A stretch of 64,000 bases of DNA from Methylobacter sp. GTDB lineage: Bacteria; Pseudomonadota; Gammaproteobacteria; Methylococcales; Methylomonadaceae. The notes beneath the pieces were generated by a model that saw only the letters and a list, made by a program, of their open reading frames with translations, ran no database searches and was not told where the DNA came from. The translations under genes and the position numbers were made by a program. Shown one piece after another: positions 18,601-28,593 of this stretch; position 1 is the first letter of the stretch; every line of letters starts with the position of its first letter. The stretch covers positions 1-64,000 of the forward strand of contig JAUXTH010000151.1 in NCBI GenBank assembly GCA_030679035.1, in the 5' to 3' direction.

Positions 18601-18801
18601 TGCAGGCAAATTTTAAGTTGAGTCGGTGTCTGTCAAATGGTGGTTTTGCTTGGCCATTTTGTTGAGTAAGTGGGGTTATGTTAAATTGGGGGTGATACAG
18701 CTTTAGGCAGTTAGTTGCGCAAAGTGTGAGATGGCTATTTCGTAAAAATCCGGAATAAGGCTGATCTTTTATCAACATAAATCCAGAACAGGGCGTTTAC
18801 T

Positions 18802-19236
18802 ATGCACGAAATTAGAACCGAAATTGAAATAGCAGCAACACCAGAACGCGTTTGGTCAATACTTATTGACTTCATCGCTTATCCCCAGTGGAATCCATTT
18901 ATTCGATCCATAAATGGGGTAGTAAAGACGGGTGAGCGGCTAACCGCATTCATTCAACCGACTGGCAGCAAAGGCATGACCTTTCGCCCTACCGTGCTTG
19001 TCGCGCTACCCAATCAGGAATTGCGTTGGCTCGGGCATTTCCTGCTGCCTGGAATCTTTGATGGTGAGCATTATTTTCAAATTGAACCTATCTCGCCGGG
19101 TCGAGTGCGATTTATACACGGCGAAAAATTTTCGGGTATTTTGGTCGCGCTTGCCAAGTCTAGTCTTGAGGGTGGAACAAAATCAGGACTCATGGCGATG
19201 AATCAGGCATTAAAGGTTCAAGCGGAAGCGGTGTAA
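18802..19236 (+). CDS. SRPBCC (START-like) domain protein
   Basis: EIEIAATPERVWSILIDFIAYPQWNPFI motif. Confidence 0.85.
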   Translation: MHEIRTEIEIAATPERVWSILIDFIAYPQWNPFIRSINGVVKTGERLTAFIQPTGSKGMTFRPTVLVALPNQELRWLGHFLLPGIFDGEHYFQIEPISPGRVRFIHGEKFSGILVALAKSSLEGGTKSGLMAMNQALKVQAEAV

Positions 19237-19292
19237 GTGAAAGCAAGCTAGATGTCTCCCCAGATTTGGTTATTACGCGATAAGGAAAAAAC

Positions 19293-19690
19293 ATGAAAGG
19301 TAGTTGTTTATGTGGGGCAATTGAGTATGAAATCGACAGCATTGATATGCCTATCGCTCACTGCCATTGCCGGACTTGCCAAAAAGCGCATGCGGCTCTC
19401 CGTTCGCCTCCAACGCCGGCGTAATGCGTGAGCACTTTCGCTGGGTGAAAGGTGAAGAAAAACTTTCATCCTTCGAGTCGTCTCCAGGAAAATTGCGCTA
19501 TTTCTGTTCGAAGTGCGGTTCTCATTTGGTGGCTGAGCGCGTGAACCAGCCCCACGTTATTGTTCGGGTAGCAACGCTGGATGAAAACCCGAATGTAACG
19601 CCTCAGGCGCCTATCTGGACGTCACACAATGTTCCGTGGCTCGAATACGAAGATATTCCTTCTTATCCGGAATGGCCGCCGGGGCGATAA
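19293..19690 (+). pseudogene. GFA-family protein, frameshifted
   Basis: MKGSCLCGAIEYEIDSIDMPIAHCHCRTCQKAHAA in one frame, continuing as PFASNAGVMREHFRWVKGEEKL…CSKCGSHL in another; about 2-nt CT insertion near 19398. Confidence 0.75.
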
Positions 19691-20319
19691 TGAAAGCGTA
19701 CTTTGACAGTAGTGAGTACATCGACTGGAAACATCCTTTGGTGGCTACCATGGCGGGGGCGCTTGCCGAGGATTGCCTTTCCGATGAGGCTATAGCGAAA
19801 CGTTGTTTTAAGTTCGTCCGCGATGCCATTAAACATAGCTGGGATTACCGGATGAACCCTGTCACCTGTAAAGCCTCTGAGGTATTAATTCACGGCACAG
19901 GGTACTGTTATGCCAAGAGTCATCTGTTGGCGGCGCTCCTAAGAGCCAATGCCATGCCAGCAGGGCTTTGTTATCAACGACTGATGGTCGAAACCGAAGA
20001 CCCTCCATATTGCCTACATGGACTGAATGCGGTTTACCTCAAACAATACGGCTGGTATCGCATTGATGCACGCGGCAATAAACCGGGTGTAGCCGCTGAG
20101 TTTTGCCCGCCTACAGAAAAGCTGGCTTTCCCAATTATTGACGCTTTGGAAAGGGACTTCCCGGAAATATGGACTGAGCCACTGCCACTGCCACTGGTGA
20201 TGAATGCATTGACCCAAAACAAGACAGTCGAGCAGGTCTTTGAGAACCTGCCGGATATTCAGGTTATAAAGACTTCGCCCACTTACTGCGCGCCTATTAC
20301 CTTGAGCCTTAAGGATTAA
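19690..20319 (+). CDS. Transglutaminase-like domain protein
   Basis: HGTGYCYAKSHLLAALLRA…, later His/Asp context (DARGNKPGV); ATG at 19690. Confidence 0.75.
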   Translation: MKAYFDSSEYIDWKHPLVATMAGALAEDCLSDEAIAKRCFKFVRDAIKHSWDYRMNPVTCKASEVLIHGTGYCYAKSHLLAALLRANAMPAGLCYQRLMVETEDPPYCLHGLNAVYLKQYGWYRIDARGNKPGVAAEFCPPTEKLAFPIIDALERDFPEIWTEPLPLPLVMNALTQNKTVEQVFENLPDIQVIKTSPTYCAPITLSLKD

Positions 20320-20321
20320 TC

Positions 20322-20681
20322 ATGGACAACACCTTTGCCGAACATTTTGCCAGCGACTGGATAGACTCGTGGAACAGTCATGATTTGCAGCGAATCTTGT
20401 CCCACTATGCTGACGATTTTGAAATGTCATCGCCCGTAATAACTCAGCTTGCTAGAACCCTTCGCGGTAAAGCAGCGGTTGGAGCCTATTGGGCTAAAAC
20501 TCTTTAACTCATTCCTGACTTGCGCTTCAAATTAATAACGACACTTGTTGGCGTGAACAGCGTCACTCTCTACTACCAAGGTGCGCAAGGCCATCTGGCG
20601 GCAGAAGTTTTTCATTTTAACCAAGACCAAAAAGTGACCGAAGCATTTACCCACTATTCACAATCTACGAGGCATCCATGA
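20322..20681 (+). pseudogene. SnoaL/NTF2-like protein with internal stop
   Basis: SDWIDSWNSHDLQRILSHYADDFEMSSP…AYWAKTL*LIPDLRFKLITTLVGVNSVTLYYQG; in-frame TAA at 20505-20507. Confidence 0.7.
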
Positions 20682-21001
20682 TAAAGATCAGCATCCTGTA
20701 CCCTAACAATAAAAGCTCCCGGTTCGATATGGGCTATTACATTGACACGCACATGCCTTTGTTCATTGGGCTTTTGAGCACTCATCCCGGTTTCAAGGGC
20801 GTTTCCGTCGAGCACGGACTCGGTGGCGCAATGCCGGGAACAGATGCCGCGTATATTGCCATGTGCCACTTTCTTTTTAATTCAGCTGAAGACTTCATGG
20901 CCGCTTTCACGCCGCACGCCGCAGTGCTTCAAGGTGATATGCCCAATTACACAGACATAGAGCCGATTATTCAAGTTAGCGAAGTTCTGATTTCCCAGTA
21001 A
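20678..21001 (+). CDS. EthD family protein
   Basis: MIKISILYPN…SRFDMGYYIDTHMPL motif. Confidence 0.8.
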   Translation: MIKISILYPNNKSSRFDMGYYIDTHMPLFIGLLSTHPGFKGVSVEHGLGGAMPGTDAAYIAMCHFLFNSAEDFMAAFTPHAAVLQGDMPNYTDIEPIIQVSEVLISQ

Positions 21002-21016
21002 CCATAGAGGATACCC

Positions 21017-21661
21017 ATGTACATACCTCCACAGTTTGAACAGCCCAATATTGGGGTCATGCACGAGCTGATTCGCAGTCGACCGCTTGCCACGCTGGTT
21101 ACGCTCGGATCAAATGGTCTCAACGCCAATCACATTCCGTTGCATCTTTCGCTGACACCTGAACCGTTCGGCGTTTTACGAGGTCATGTTGCTCGTTCAA
21201 ATCCAATCTGGTGCGATCTGGCACCGGATATCGAGGTGTTGGCTATATTCCACGGCCCGGACGCTTACATTAGTCCGTCTTGGTATGCAACCAAGCAGGA
21301 GGCAGGAAAGGTTGTTCCCACCTGGAATTACACTGTTGTTCATGCCTACGGTTCTTTGCGCATCATCGATGATGCTGTTTGGGTGCGTGCTCAGCTTGAG
21401 GCTCTGACAAACCATAACGAAGCCGTTTTTCCTGAGCCGTGGGCGGTGTCGGATGCTCCAGATGACTTTACCGAAAAGCTGATTGAGGCTGTTATAGGCA
21501 TTGAAATGGTTATCACCCGGCTATCCGGCAAGTGGAAAGTAAGTCAAAACCAACCGCCACAAAACCAGAATAGTGTTATACAAGGGCTGAATGCCAGCGG
21601 ACAAAGCGAGGCGGTCACAATGGCTGCACTGGTCGATTCCGGGGTAAAAAATGTACGCTGA
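21017..21661 (+). CDS. FMN-binding negative transcriptional regulator (PaiB-like)
   Basis: MYIPPQFEQPN…NHIPL, YISPSWYATKQEAGKVVPTWNYTVVHAYG. Confidence 0.88.
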   Translation: MYIPPQFEQPNIGVMHELIRSRPLATLVTLGSNGLNANHIPLHLSLTPEPFGVLRGHVARSNPIWCDLAPDIEVLAIFHGPDAYISPSWYATKQEAGKVVPTWNYTVVHAYGSLRIIDDAVWVRAQLEALTNHNEAVFPEPWAVSDAPDDFTEKLIEAVIGIEMVITRLSGKWKVSQNQPPQNQNSVIQGLNASGQSEAVTMAALVDSGVKNVR

Positions 21662-21740
21662 CATACGCTCAGTCGGAATTTAAACATCATTCCCCGTTCG
21701 TTAACATCAGTTTAGCTCACCTTATTACACAAAATAAATT

Positions 21741-21821
21741 ATGAAGCCCATATCAAATACTGCTTTTTATTGCTGCGGAGTTCGCATGCAAGACGCCGAA
21801 AACGAGAAATCTGTATGCTAG
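21741..21821 (+). pseudogene. N-terminal remnant of a SAM-dependent (LCMT-type) methyltransferase
   Basis: MKPISNTAFYCCGVRMQDAENEKSVC* resembles the conserved N-terminus; then stops. Confidence 0.4.
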
Positions 21822-22394
21822 GTGTCATTTTCAGAAATAGTTGCGACAAACCGGCGGCTTTAGAGGCTCGGTTACATCTAGAATGGTATCCTCGCTTTAC
21901 TTGGATGCCATTTTGTTTGAGTAGTGCATTATGCCTATACCGTTTAATTACAAACTCAAGCCAATTTTTAAGGAAATTAGACTTAAGGACAACCTGGAGT
22001 GATGAAAAAGCTGGCGGGGGACGTGTCCTGGTAAAGCCGCTACATTCAATCATGTGCCTGCAAGTAGTGAGCAGGCGGCGTGCGAGGCTGCGGTGTTAAA
22101 TGTGCTTTGCATAAGGCTGGAGTAATATGAGTTTATAGATTTTATTTGGTTATTGTTTTGTTGCTATGGAGAGGCATTGTAAATGTGCAAAAATGTTAAA
22201 TCGTCAACCCATTTTTTTGGCTTGCTTGGACTCGGATGTCCAAAACAAACTCCCCGAAAATGGATTTTTTGCCAAGACCGTCAGCTCTTTGCAGACAATT
22301 CTATGGTGAATTGCGGTCTTGCTTAAATTTATGTTGTAACCCAAAATAGCTAAATGGTTTTAGTAAAAAAATACACTATTATTTTGGAGAATAT

Positions 22395-23465
22395 GTGGTT
22401 CAGCTTATTGAGGGCGTGTTAAGTCAGGGGCAACGTGAAAGTCTTGAGATAGAAGATTTCATTTTTCATATTATTGATCCCGATGCCGATGAAGATAAGC
22501 GGGTGATTTTTCTTGATGAGGTGAATTTGCATGCCAAACAGCGAGAATTTTTTCTAGCCAGATTAAAAGAAATAGCTGAAGGCACACAGTATAAGTTTCT
22601 GGAAGATGCCGTCCACCTCAAAGAACCATGTGTTGAAATTGTAAGTCGGTCAGATCGATTTATAGAATTATCTAGGCACATAACACAGGATTTTTCTGGA
22701 CGGCATAAAGGCCAGATGTCGCCAGGAGTGTTTGTCATTGCCACTGTTAAATATCTTGTGGCAGCAGGCAATTGGCAGAAATTAGTTTTTCTAGTCAAAA
22801 TGGACAAGCGCCCATCTTTCTCGTATAGCTACAAAAATGAAAATGGCAGGCTTGTGGCTGCTATGTCTGAGATTGAAAATGCACTGAGTGAAGCAAAATC
22901 AGCAATTCAAAAAAGCGCTTTGATTGATGTATCAAATGTTTTTGCATGGGATGTATTGGCTTTTGATCAAATAAAAAAACCATTACTTGGTGATTACTAT
23001 AAAGGCTTCCTGGGTGTTATAGAGCGACAAGAAGATTCATACCTAACGCGAAGCGCGCATATAACGGTTAAAAAATGGGCTCGCAAACTTACTAAAGAGA
23101 AAATGCCTGAAAATGAGGATGCTTTTGGTTACAGTGGTAGAGCATTTAATTATCTCGTCGATCATGATGCATTTGATACAGATGAGTTTATTAATGCTGT
23201 AGTAAGAGACGACGATCCTGAGCGTAAGGCGATTCTGAAAAATCAGCTTAGAGAAGAACTCGCAAGTGCTGGAATTAGTGGGCAACGTTTTCGCCCTCAG
23301 CCAGGATCGATTAGCACAAAGGATAAAAAACAGGTTTATAAAACAGAAGAGGGTGTAATTATTACCTTTGAAGGGGATAAAGCGGCTGTTGGATTAACTA
23401 CCGAAAACATAGGCAATAACCGTAAACGCATTATCATCGAAACTGGAAACTTAATCATCAAATAG
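22395..23465 (+). CDS. Nucleoid-associated protein (NdpA/YejK-like)
   Basis: 37-kDa nucleoid-associated protein-like features (HITQDFSGRHKGQMSPGVFVIATVKYL, VFLVKMD); GTG start. Confidence 0.7.
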   Translation: MVQLIEGVLSQGQRESLEIEDFIFHIIDPDADEDKRVIFLDEVNLHAKQREFFLARLKEIAEGTQYKFLEDAVHLKEPCVEIVSRSDRFIELSRHITQDFSGRHKGQMSPGVFVIATVKYLVAAGNWQKLVFLVKMDKRPSFSYSYKNENGRLVAAMSEIENALSEAKSAIQKSALIDVSNVFAWDVLAFDQIKKPLLGDYYKGFLGVIERQEDSYLTRSAHITVKKWARKLTKEKMPENEDAFGYSGRAFNYLVDHDAFDTDEFINAVVRDDDPERKAILKNQLREELASAGISGQRFRPQPGSISTKDKKQVYKTEEGVIITFEGDKAAVGLTTENIGNNRKRIIIETGNLIIK

Positions 23466-23471
23466 TCAATT

Positions 23472-24917
23472 ATGTCTGAATTGATTACCAAAATTCTATA
23501 TCACCTTAATATATTAATAGAGGCTTCAACGCGAGTTGATGAGCAAAGCTATCGTATTACTATTGAAGGCAATTCATTAGATGCAGGCTTAATTAAAGTC
23601 ATAAAAAACATTATTCAATTATCAATAGAACTAGAATTGGAAAAACCAAATGTCCTTATTGATAGTGAAAACATTGATTTTCAAGAAGATGAAGAAGGTT
23701 TTTATTTAGACCAGCCGTGGAGACTGATCTTTGCTAAAACATCTATCGCTAAACAGCTTAAAGCACGGGAAAATGAATCCACTTTCCTATTTATTTCACT
23801 TAATGGCTTTCAGAAATGGCTCAAGAATGTTGATCCGTTTGTTAAAAAATCAAATTTTGACCCTGATTTTGCAGAGCCGGTAACGTTTCGAATTCAGGGG
23901 CTTAAGAATAGTTTTGGAGGGCCAATGTTGTGGGTTCTTCCAATCGGTGCTGAATCGCCAAAAATAATCCAATCAAATTTACCCGAAAGCTCTGATGTGT
24001 GTGGTTTGATTCACATCAATGCAGATAAAGCCGTCAATATTTATCCAAATGGTTTCGCTTTAACTTGGGGTAATATTGATGCGCCTGAAGCAAACCATTT
24101 ACGCTATCTAAGCGCAATGGTGCTAGCAGTATGTTTGTCTCAAGAACTAAAGTATATTGACGGCGATCTTAAAATTACACTCCGGGGTGCAAAACGAATT
24201 GTTTTGTCTTTGACAGACTCTACTGAAATACCCTCATCAACTTTTTTGGGTAGCTTGGTTGACGCTGTTCGATGGGTTTATGCCGAGAAGCCTGAAACCC
24301 GTATAAAATTGTTGATGGACAGGCTTTCAGTTGATATTCAAACGGATCAAACGTTTTTGAAGGGCATGGAATGTTTTCTAAATGATGCAATCCATCAAGC
24401 TAAAGACAGTTATGATTTTGTTATTCTTGATAGGAAAGACGCGTATTATAAGGAATTACGAGAAGTAATGAAGGATATGAAGTCGCAGGCTGATTTGTTT
24501 GCGTCCAAAATAAGGGATTTAGTCGCATCATTAACGCGTGACATTTTGGGTGTTATGTTTGCAGTTGGGTTTGCCTTTTTTGGAAAATTTGACTCAAGTA
24601 AGCTTCATGAGTTACTAACATCTACTCATTTAGCATTATTCCTCAAAGTCCTTTCAGGATATCTTGTCCTTTCTTTTATTCTGCAATTTTCAATACATTG
24701 GGCCGACGCGAGACTGTCTGAGTCAGAAAGTAAAAAATGGTTATCGGTACTTAGGAACTACACCACTAAGGCAGATAATGATGATTATTTCGTAATACCT
24801 ATGCTAAAAAGAAAATGGTCATTACGCATTGGATTAGTGGTGGCGGGACTTATTTATTTATTATCCTCATTTATTGTCTGGAATTTGCAATGCATAGTTC
24901 AAGTTCTGTTGCCTTGA
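23472..24917 (+). CDS. Hypothetical protein with C-terminal membrane domain, operonic with ndpA-like gene
   Basis: 481-aa ORF beginning 6 nt after ndpA-like stop; about three hydrophobic segments near the C-terminus. Confidence 0.65.
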   Translation: MSELITKILYHLNILIEASTRVDEQSYRITIEGNSLDAGLIKVIKNIIQLSIELELEKPNVLIDSENIDFQEDEEGFYLDQPWRLIFAKTSIAKQLKARENESTFLFISLNGFQKWLKNVDPFVKKSNFDPDFAEPVTFRIQGLKNSFGGPMLWVLPIGAESPKIIQSNLPESSDVCGLIHINADKAVNIYPNGFALTWGNIDAPEANHLRYLSAMVLAVCLSQELKYIDGDLKITLRGAKRIVLSLTDSTEIPSSTFLGSLVDAVRWVYAEKPETRIKLLMDRLSVDIQTDQTFLKGMECFLNDAIHQAKDSYDFVILDRKDAYYKELREVMKDMKSQADLFASKIRDLVASLTRDILGVMFAVGFAFFGKFDSSKLHELLTSTHLALFLKVLSGYLVLSFILQFSIHWADARLSESESKKWLSVLRNYTTKADNDDYFVIPMLKRKWSLRIGLVVAGLIYLLSSFIVWNLQCIVQVLLP

Positions 24918-25008
24918 TTTTAGTAGGTAACAACTCGTAAATGTAGCACGCGTGTCCGGCCCAGAATTTGTTTTTTGGATAAAGTTAATCTAGATCAAAA
25001 CGATACTG

Positions 25009-25146
25009 ATGGACATAACAAGCCCAGGACATCACTGGAAAATCAGATTATTTGATTTATTGAAAAGTCATTCAATCAATCAGCATGCCATGGGCTTTCC
25101 TAGCGATTGGCAACAACGTCCCATCTGGAAAGCAACATCAATATGA
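25009..25146 (+). pseudogene. C-terminal remnant of an Abi_2 (AbiD/AbiF-like) abortive infection protein
   Basis: HHWKIRLFDLLKSHSINQHAMGFPSDWQQRPIW resembles the Abi_2 C-terminal motif. Confidence 0.5.
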
Positions 25147-25347
25147 TTACTTTAGCCGAAAAAAACCACCAACCCGGCGTGGAAGCATACGAAGGGCAAC
25201 GACCAATTTGCCGGAAATCATGAGATAGACGAAAATTAAACAACTGTGCTGTAAATATTCGGGGTATGCCTCGGAATTAGAGCGTCATCCACCCCGCGAT
25301 TGTTGCACGCCGCTTGACCACTCAAGGGTAATGCTGAAGAAGGAATT

Positions 25348-25746
25348 ATGAGCAAAAAAACCCTGAGCGAATCTGATATTTGCGCCAAGTACATCACGCC
25401 AGTCGTCATTCAGGCTGGATGGAATGATGCACTCCAAATTCGTCGTGAAGTCTTTTTCACCAAAGGGCGCATCATCGTTCGTGGCAAGTTGGTCACGCGA
25501 GGCAAGGCCAAGCCAAGCGGGCTGTTACATTCTCTATTACCAGCACTTTCCGATTGCCTTGATCGAGGCCAGGGAGAACAACTACGCCGTGGGCCACGGG
25601 ATGTAGCAGGCGCTGGATTATGCCGCCACGCAAGTACGGCAGGGGAAATCTGGGCTGGGACGACTTTGAGTGGGGGAATGCTTAATGGCAAGCTGTCTGC
25701 CCTGCGTTGGGTTCTAGGCGACGATTGGGATATGTTGGACACCTGA
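25348..25746 (+). pseudogene. Type I restriction HsdR N-terminal remnant joined to another gene tail
   Basis: LSESDICAKYITPVVIQAGWNDALQIRREVFFTKGRIIVRGKLVTRGKAK; continuation ILYYQHFPIALIEARENNYAVGHGM*QALDYA lies in another frame; ends with an unrelated-looking NGKLSALRWVLGDDWDMLDT tail. Confidence 0.65.
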
Positions 25747-25777
25747 GAAAAATGACACTAACGATGAGAAATGACCA

Positions 25778-27730
25778 ATGATTCTGACAGACAATGAGAC
25801 AAGTATTGATCTGCTAAACAACGAGGCGATCGCCATAACGATTATCGACTTGCTGCGGGAGCGTCCTGATCGGCCACTGACAATCGGTGTACATGGCGAC
25901 TGGGGAGCTGGAAAGTCGAGTGTTCTGGAAATGATCGAAGCGGGCTTCGTGGACGATGACAAGGTTCTATGCCTCAAGTTCAACGGATGGCGATTTCAAG
26001 GTTTCGAGGACGCCAAGATAGCGCTGATCGAAGGTATTGTGACAGGGCTTATCGAGAACCGCCCTGCGTTGACCAAGACTGCCATCGCAGCCAAGGATAT
26101 CTTTAATCGGATCGATTGGCTGAAGGTCGCCAAAAAATCAGGTGGCTTGGCCTTGACGGCCTTTACCGGCATCCCAACAGTGGGTCAGATCGGTACCATC
26201 GTGAGTGCACTTGAGGGTGTGCTGGCTGATCCCGGACAGTTGGCGAACAACGAAACTCTTACCACCGCAATTGATGATGTCAAGTCGATCCTGAAGCCAG
26301 CTGAAACAAAGAATGTGCCGCAAGAGATCGAAGGCTTTCGCAAAGCCTTTGATCAGCTTCTAAAGGATGCTAACGTCGAGCAGTTGGTTGTTTTGATTGA
26401 TGACCTTGATCGTTGTTTGCCGGACACAGCCATCGAAACACTCGAAGCCATCAGGTTGTTTGTCTTTACCGCACGCACGGCGTTCGTTGTCGCCGCCGAT
26501 GAGGCAATGATCGAGTATGCAGTGCGTAAGCATTTCCCTGACTTGCCTGAGACGACAGGTCCACGCGACTATGCGAGGAATTACTTGGAAAAACTGATCC
26601 AGGTACCTTTCCGTATTCCGGCGTTGGGCGAAACAGAAACACGTATCTATGTGACGCTACTGTTGGTTGGTGCAGAGATTGGGGAGGACGACAACTGCTA
26701 CGCAGAACTCATCAAAGCGGCCCGGTTGAAGTTAAAGCGACCATGGGAAAGCACACCACTCGACGCCGCGACTGTCAACAATGCCCTCGGCTACAAAGCT
26801 ACTAAAGCACATAACGCCCTGATGCTCAGTGACCAGATCGGACCTATTCTCGCCAGTGGCGCAAAAGGAAATCCCCGGCAGATTAAACGTTTTCTCAACA
26901 CACTGCTGCTGCGAAAGAGTACTGCGGATGCTCGTGGCTTCGGCGAAGATATTAATCTGCCAGTGCTCGCGAAGCTAATGCTGGCTGAGCGCTTCCTGCC
27001 TAGCCTGTTCGAGCAGATTGCAACTGTGGCGGTTACTCATCCGCAAGGACACTGCTTGAACTTAGTATCTTTGGAGTATGCCAGCGCATCCGATAGCAAC
27101 GGCACCACAAGAACTGAAACCAAAGAGAAATCTTCCGACGATAAAACGTCGAAGGCAGTGGTAGCCGCAGAGAGCACCATTCTTTCCGAGTGGAAGGCAT
27201 CACAATCGATTATGGCTTGGGCACGTGTGCAGCCATCTCTTGCAGAGATCGATCTTCGTCCTTATCTGTTCGTTACTAAGGACAAGAAAGATTACTTTGG
27301 CCCTGCATCGGCACTCGGGCATCTCGCCAAGGTCGCAGAGAAGCTTTTCGAATCGAAGCTGTCCGTCCAAGCATTGGAGTCGGAATTGAAACTACTCGCG
27401 CAACCCGAGGCGGAAAGTCTCTTTGAGGCGGTGCGAACCAAGATCATGAGTGGCGATAATTTCGATACCCAACCCGTCGGGGTTGATGGACTGGCCGTAC
27501 TGGTCAAGGCACAGCCCAGCTTACAGGGCAAACTGCTGGATTTCCTCGATGCTCTGCCTGTTAGCCGATGTGGCCCCTGGGTCGTAGGCGGTTGGCATAG
27601 TGCGCTCAAGGATACCGATGCAATTGCCAGGTACGAAAAGTTGCTTGACGGCTGGTCTAAGCTCACGAACAATCAGATGCTGAAACTTGCGGCAGCGGCC
27701 GCGAGTAAGACTAAGAAGGGAGGCAGCTAG
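25778..27730 (+). CDS. qatA: QatA: KAP-family P-loop NTPase
   Basis: GVHGDWGAGKSSVLEMIEAG Walker A, VVLIDDLDRCLPD KAP signature; followed by qatB, qatC, qatD. Confidence 0.88.
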   Translation: MILTDNETSIDLLNNEAIAITIIDLLRERPDRPLTIGVHGDWGAGKSSVLEMIEAGFVDDDKVLCLKFNGWRFQGFEDAKIALIEGIVTGLIENRPALTKTAIAAKDIFNRIDWLKVAKKSGGLALTAFTGIPTVGQIGTIVSALEGVLADPGQLANNETLTTAIDDVKSILKPAETKNVPQEIEGFRKAFDQLLKDANVEQLVVLIDDLDRCLPDTAIETLEAIRLFVFTARTAFVVAADEAMIEYAVRKHFPDLPETTGPRDYARNYLEKLIQVPFRIPALGETETRIYVTLLLVGAEIGEDDNCYAELIKAARLKLKRPWESTPLDAATVNNALGYKATKAHNALMLSDQIGPILASGAKGNPRQIKRFLNTLLLRKSTADARGFGEDINLPVLAKLMLAERFLPSLFEQIATVAVTHPQGHCLNLVSLEYASASDSNGTTRTETKEKSSDDKTSKAVVAAESTILSEWKASQSIMAWARVQPSLAEIDLRPYLFVTKDKKDYFGPASALGHLAKVAEKLFESKLSVQALESELKLLAQPEAESLFEAVRTKIMSGDNFDTQPVGVDGLAVLVKAQPSLQGKLLDFLDALPVSRCGPWVVGGWHSALKDTDAIARYEKLLDGWSKLTNNQMLKLAAAAASKTKKGGS

Positions 27731-28593
27731 TGGGAACATCGACTGCATACGGTGGGCCAGGCGGAGGTACACCACTTATTCCGTCATGGCTAGAATCGGA
27801 TGGCGAGGCAGGTGAACCTGCTGGGCTCACACAGCCGGACAGCCTCCCAGACAGCGCACCACCAGCACCACCAAATCGCCCCGAGATACCTGAGCCCTCA
27901 GACCCTAATCGCTTCATGGCGCCTCGAAGTAACTTCACTCGCTTTGCTCACTCCGATGGGAGCGATAGAGCTAGCTTGGGGCGCGCGGTTTCAGGCTACG
28001 TATCTACATCATCAGGAGGCGCACGACAAGCAGCACAACGCATGGGCGCTTCTCGGGGAGCTGGAGCTCGACTTTTAGGGTTCCTTACGGATGTTCAGAT
28101 TCGTGGTGAAAGGGAAGCTCTTCGAGCGCTGAACTTAGAGGCATTGGCGGGACGTCCGATTGATGAAATATTCGTCGGTTTGGCTGACTACATCTGTCCG
28201 AATGCTGGAACCGTTGACGATGGTATCGCTAGGGAAGCGTTCGTCGAAACGATCATCGAGCTTACAACAATGGGTGTCACCGATTTGGATGCACTTACGC
28301 CTGACCAAATGCAGACGGTCTTCGAGCTGTATGCAACTCACGCTATCGAAGCGCGCTTGTGTAACGACATTGGTACCAAGCTCATCACTATGCCCGCCAA
28401 TGCGCAAGCTGCACTCCGTATCCAAGAACAGTTACGAGATTTTATTCGCAATGGCGTCAGTGATGCACTGACCGCAGCTCGCACCGAAACGCCGGTACTG
28501 ACGCAGGATCGCATCCAGGCATTTGTCGATTCGGTTTATGAACGTTCCTTTGGAATTCTCAAGGCACTTGGCGACGCGGAGGCCAACCAATGA
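27730..28593 (+). CDS. qatB: QatB
   Basis: GTG start overlapping the qatA stop; Pro-rich N-term then RQAAQRMGASRGAGARLLGFLTDVQ; position in the Qat operon. Confidence 0.8.
   Translation: MGTSTAYGGPGGGTPLIPSWLESDGEAGEPAGLTQPDSLPDSAPPAPPNRPEIPEPSDPNRFMAPRSNFTRFAHSDGSDRASLGRAVSGYVSTSSGGARQAAQRMGASRGAGARLLGFLTDVQIRGEREALRALNLEALAGRPIDEIFVGLADYICPNAGTVDDGIAREAFVETIIELTTMGVTDLDALTPDQMQTVFELYATHAIEARLCNDIGTKLITMPANAQAALRIQEQLRDFIRNGVSDALTAARTETPVLTQDRIQAFVDSVYERSFGILKALGDAEANQ

Noticed and set aside
18366-18665. 99-aa plus-strand ORF and 18467-18778 antisense ORF
   Set aside because: No recognisable family; the plus-strand ORF includes the DnaA-box palindrome and both look like random open frames in a decayed region
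21770-22099. 109-aa ORF and antisense 21739-22053
   Set aside because: No recognisable domain; likely remnant sequence after a truncated methyltransferase gene
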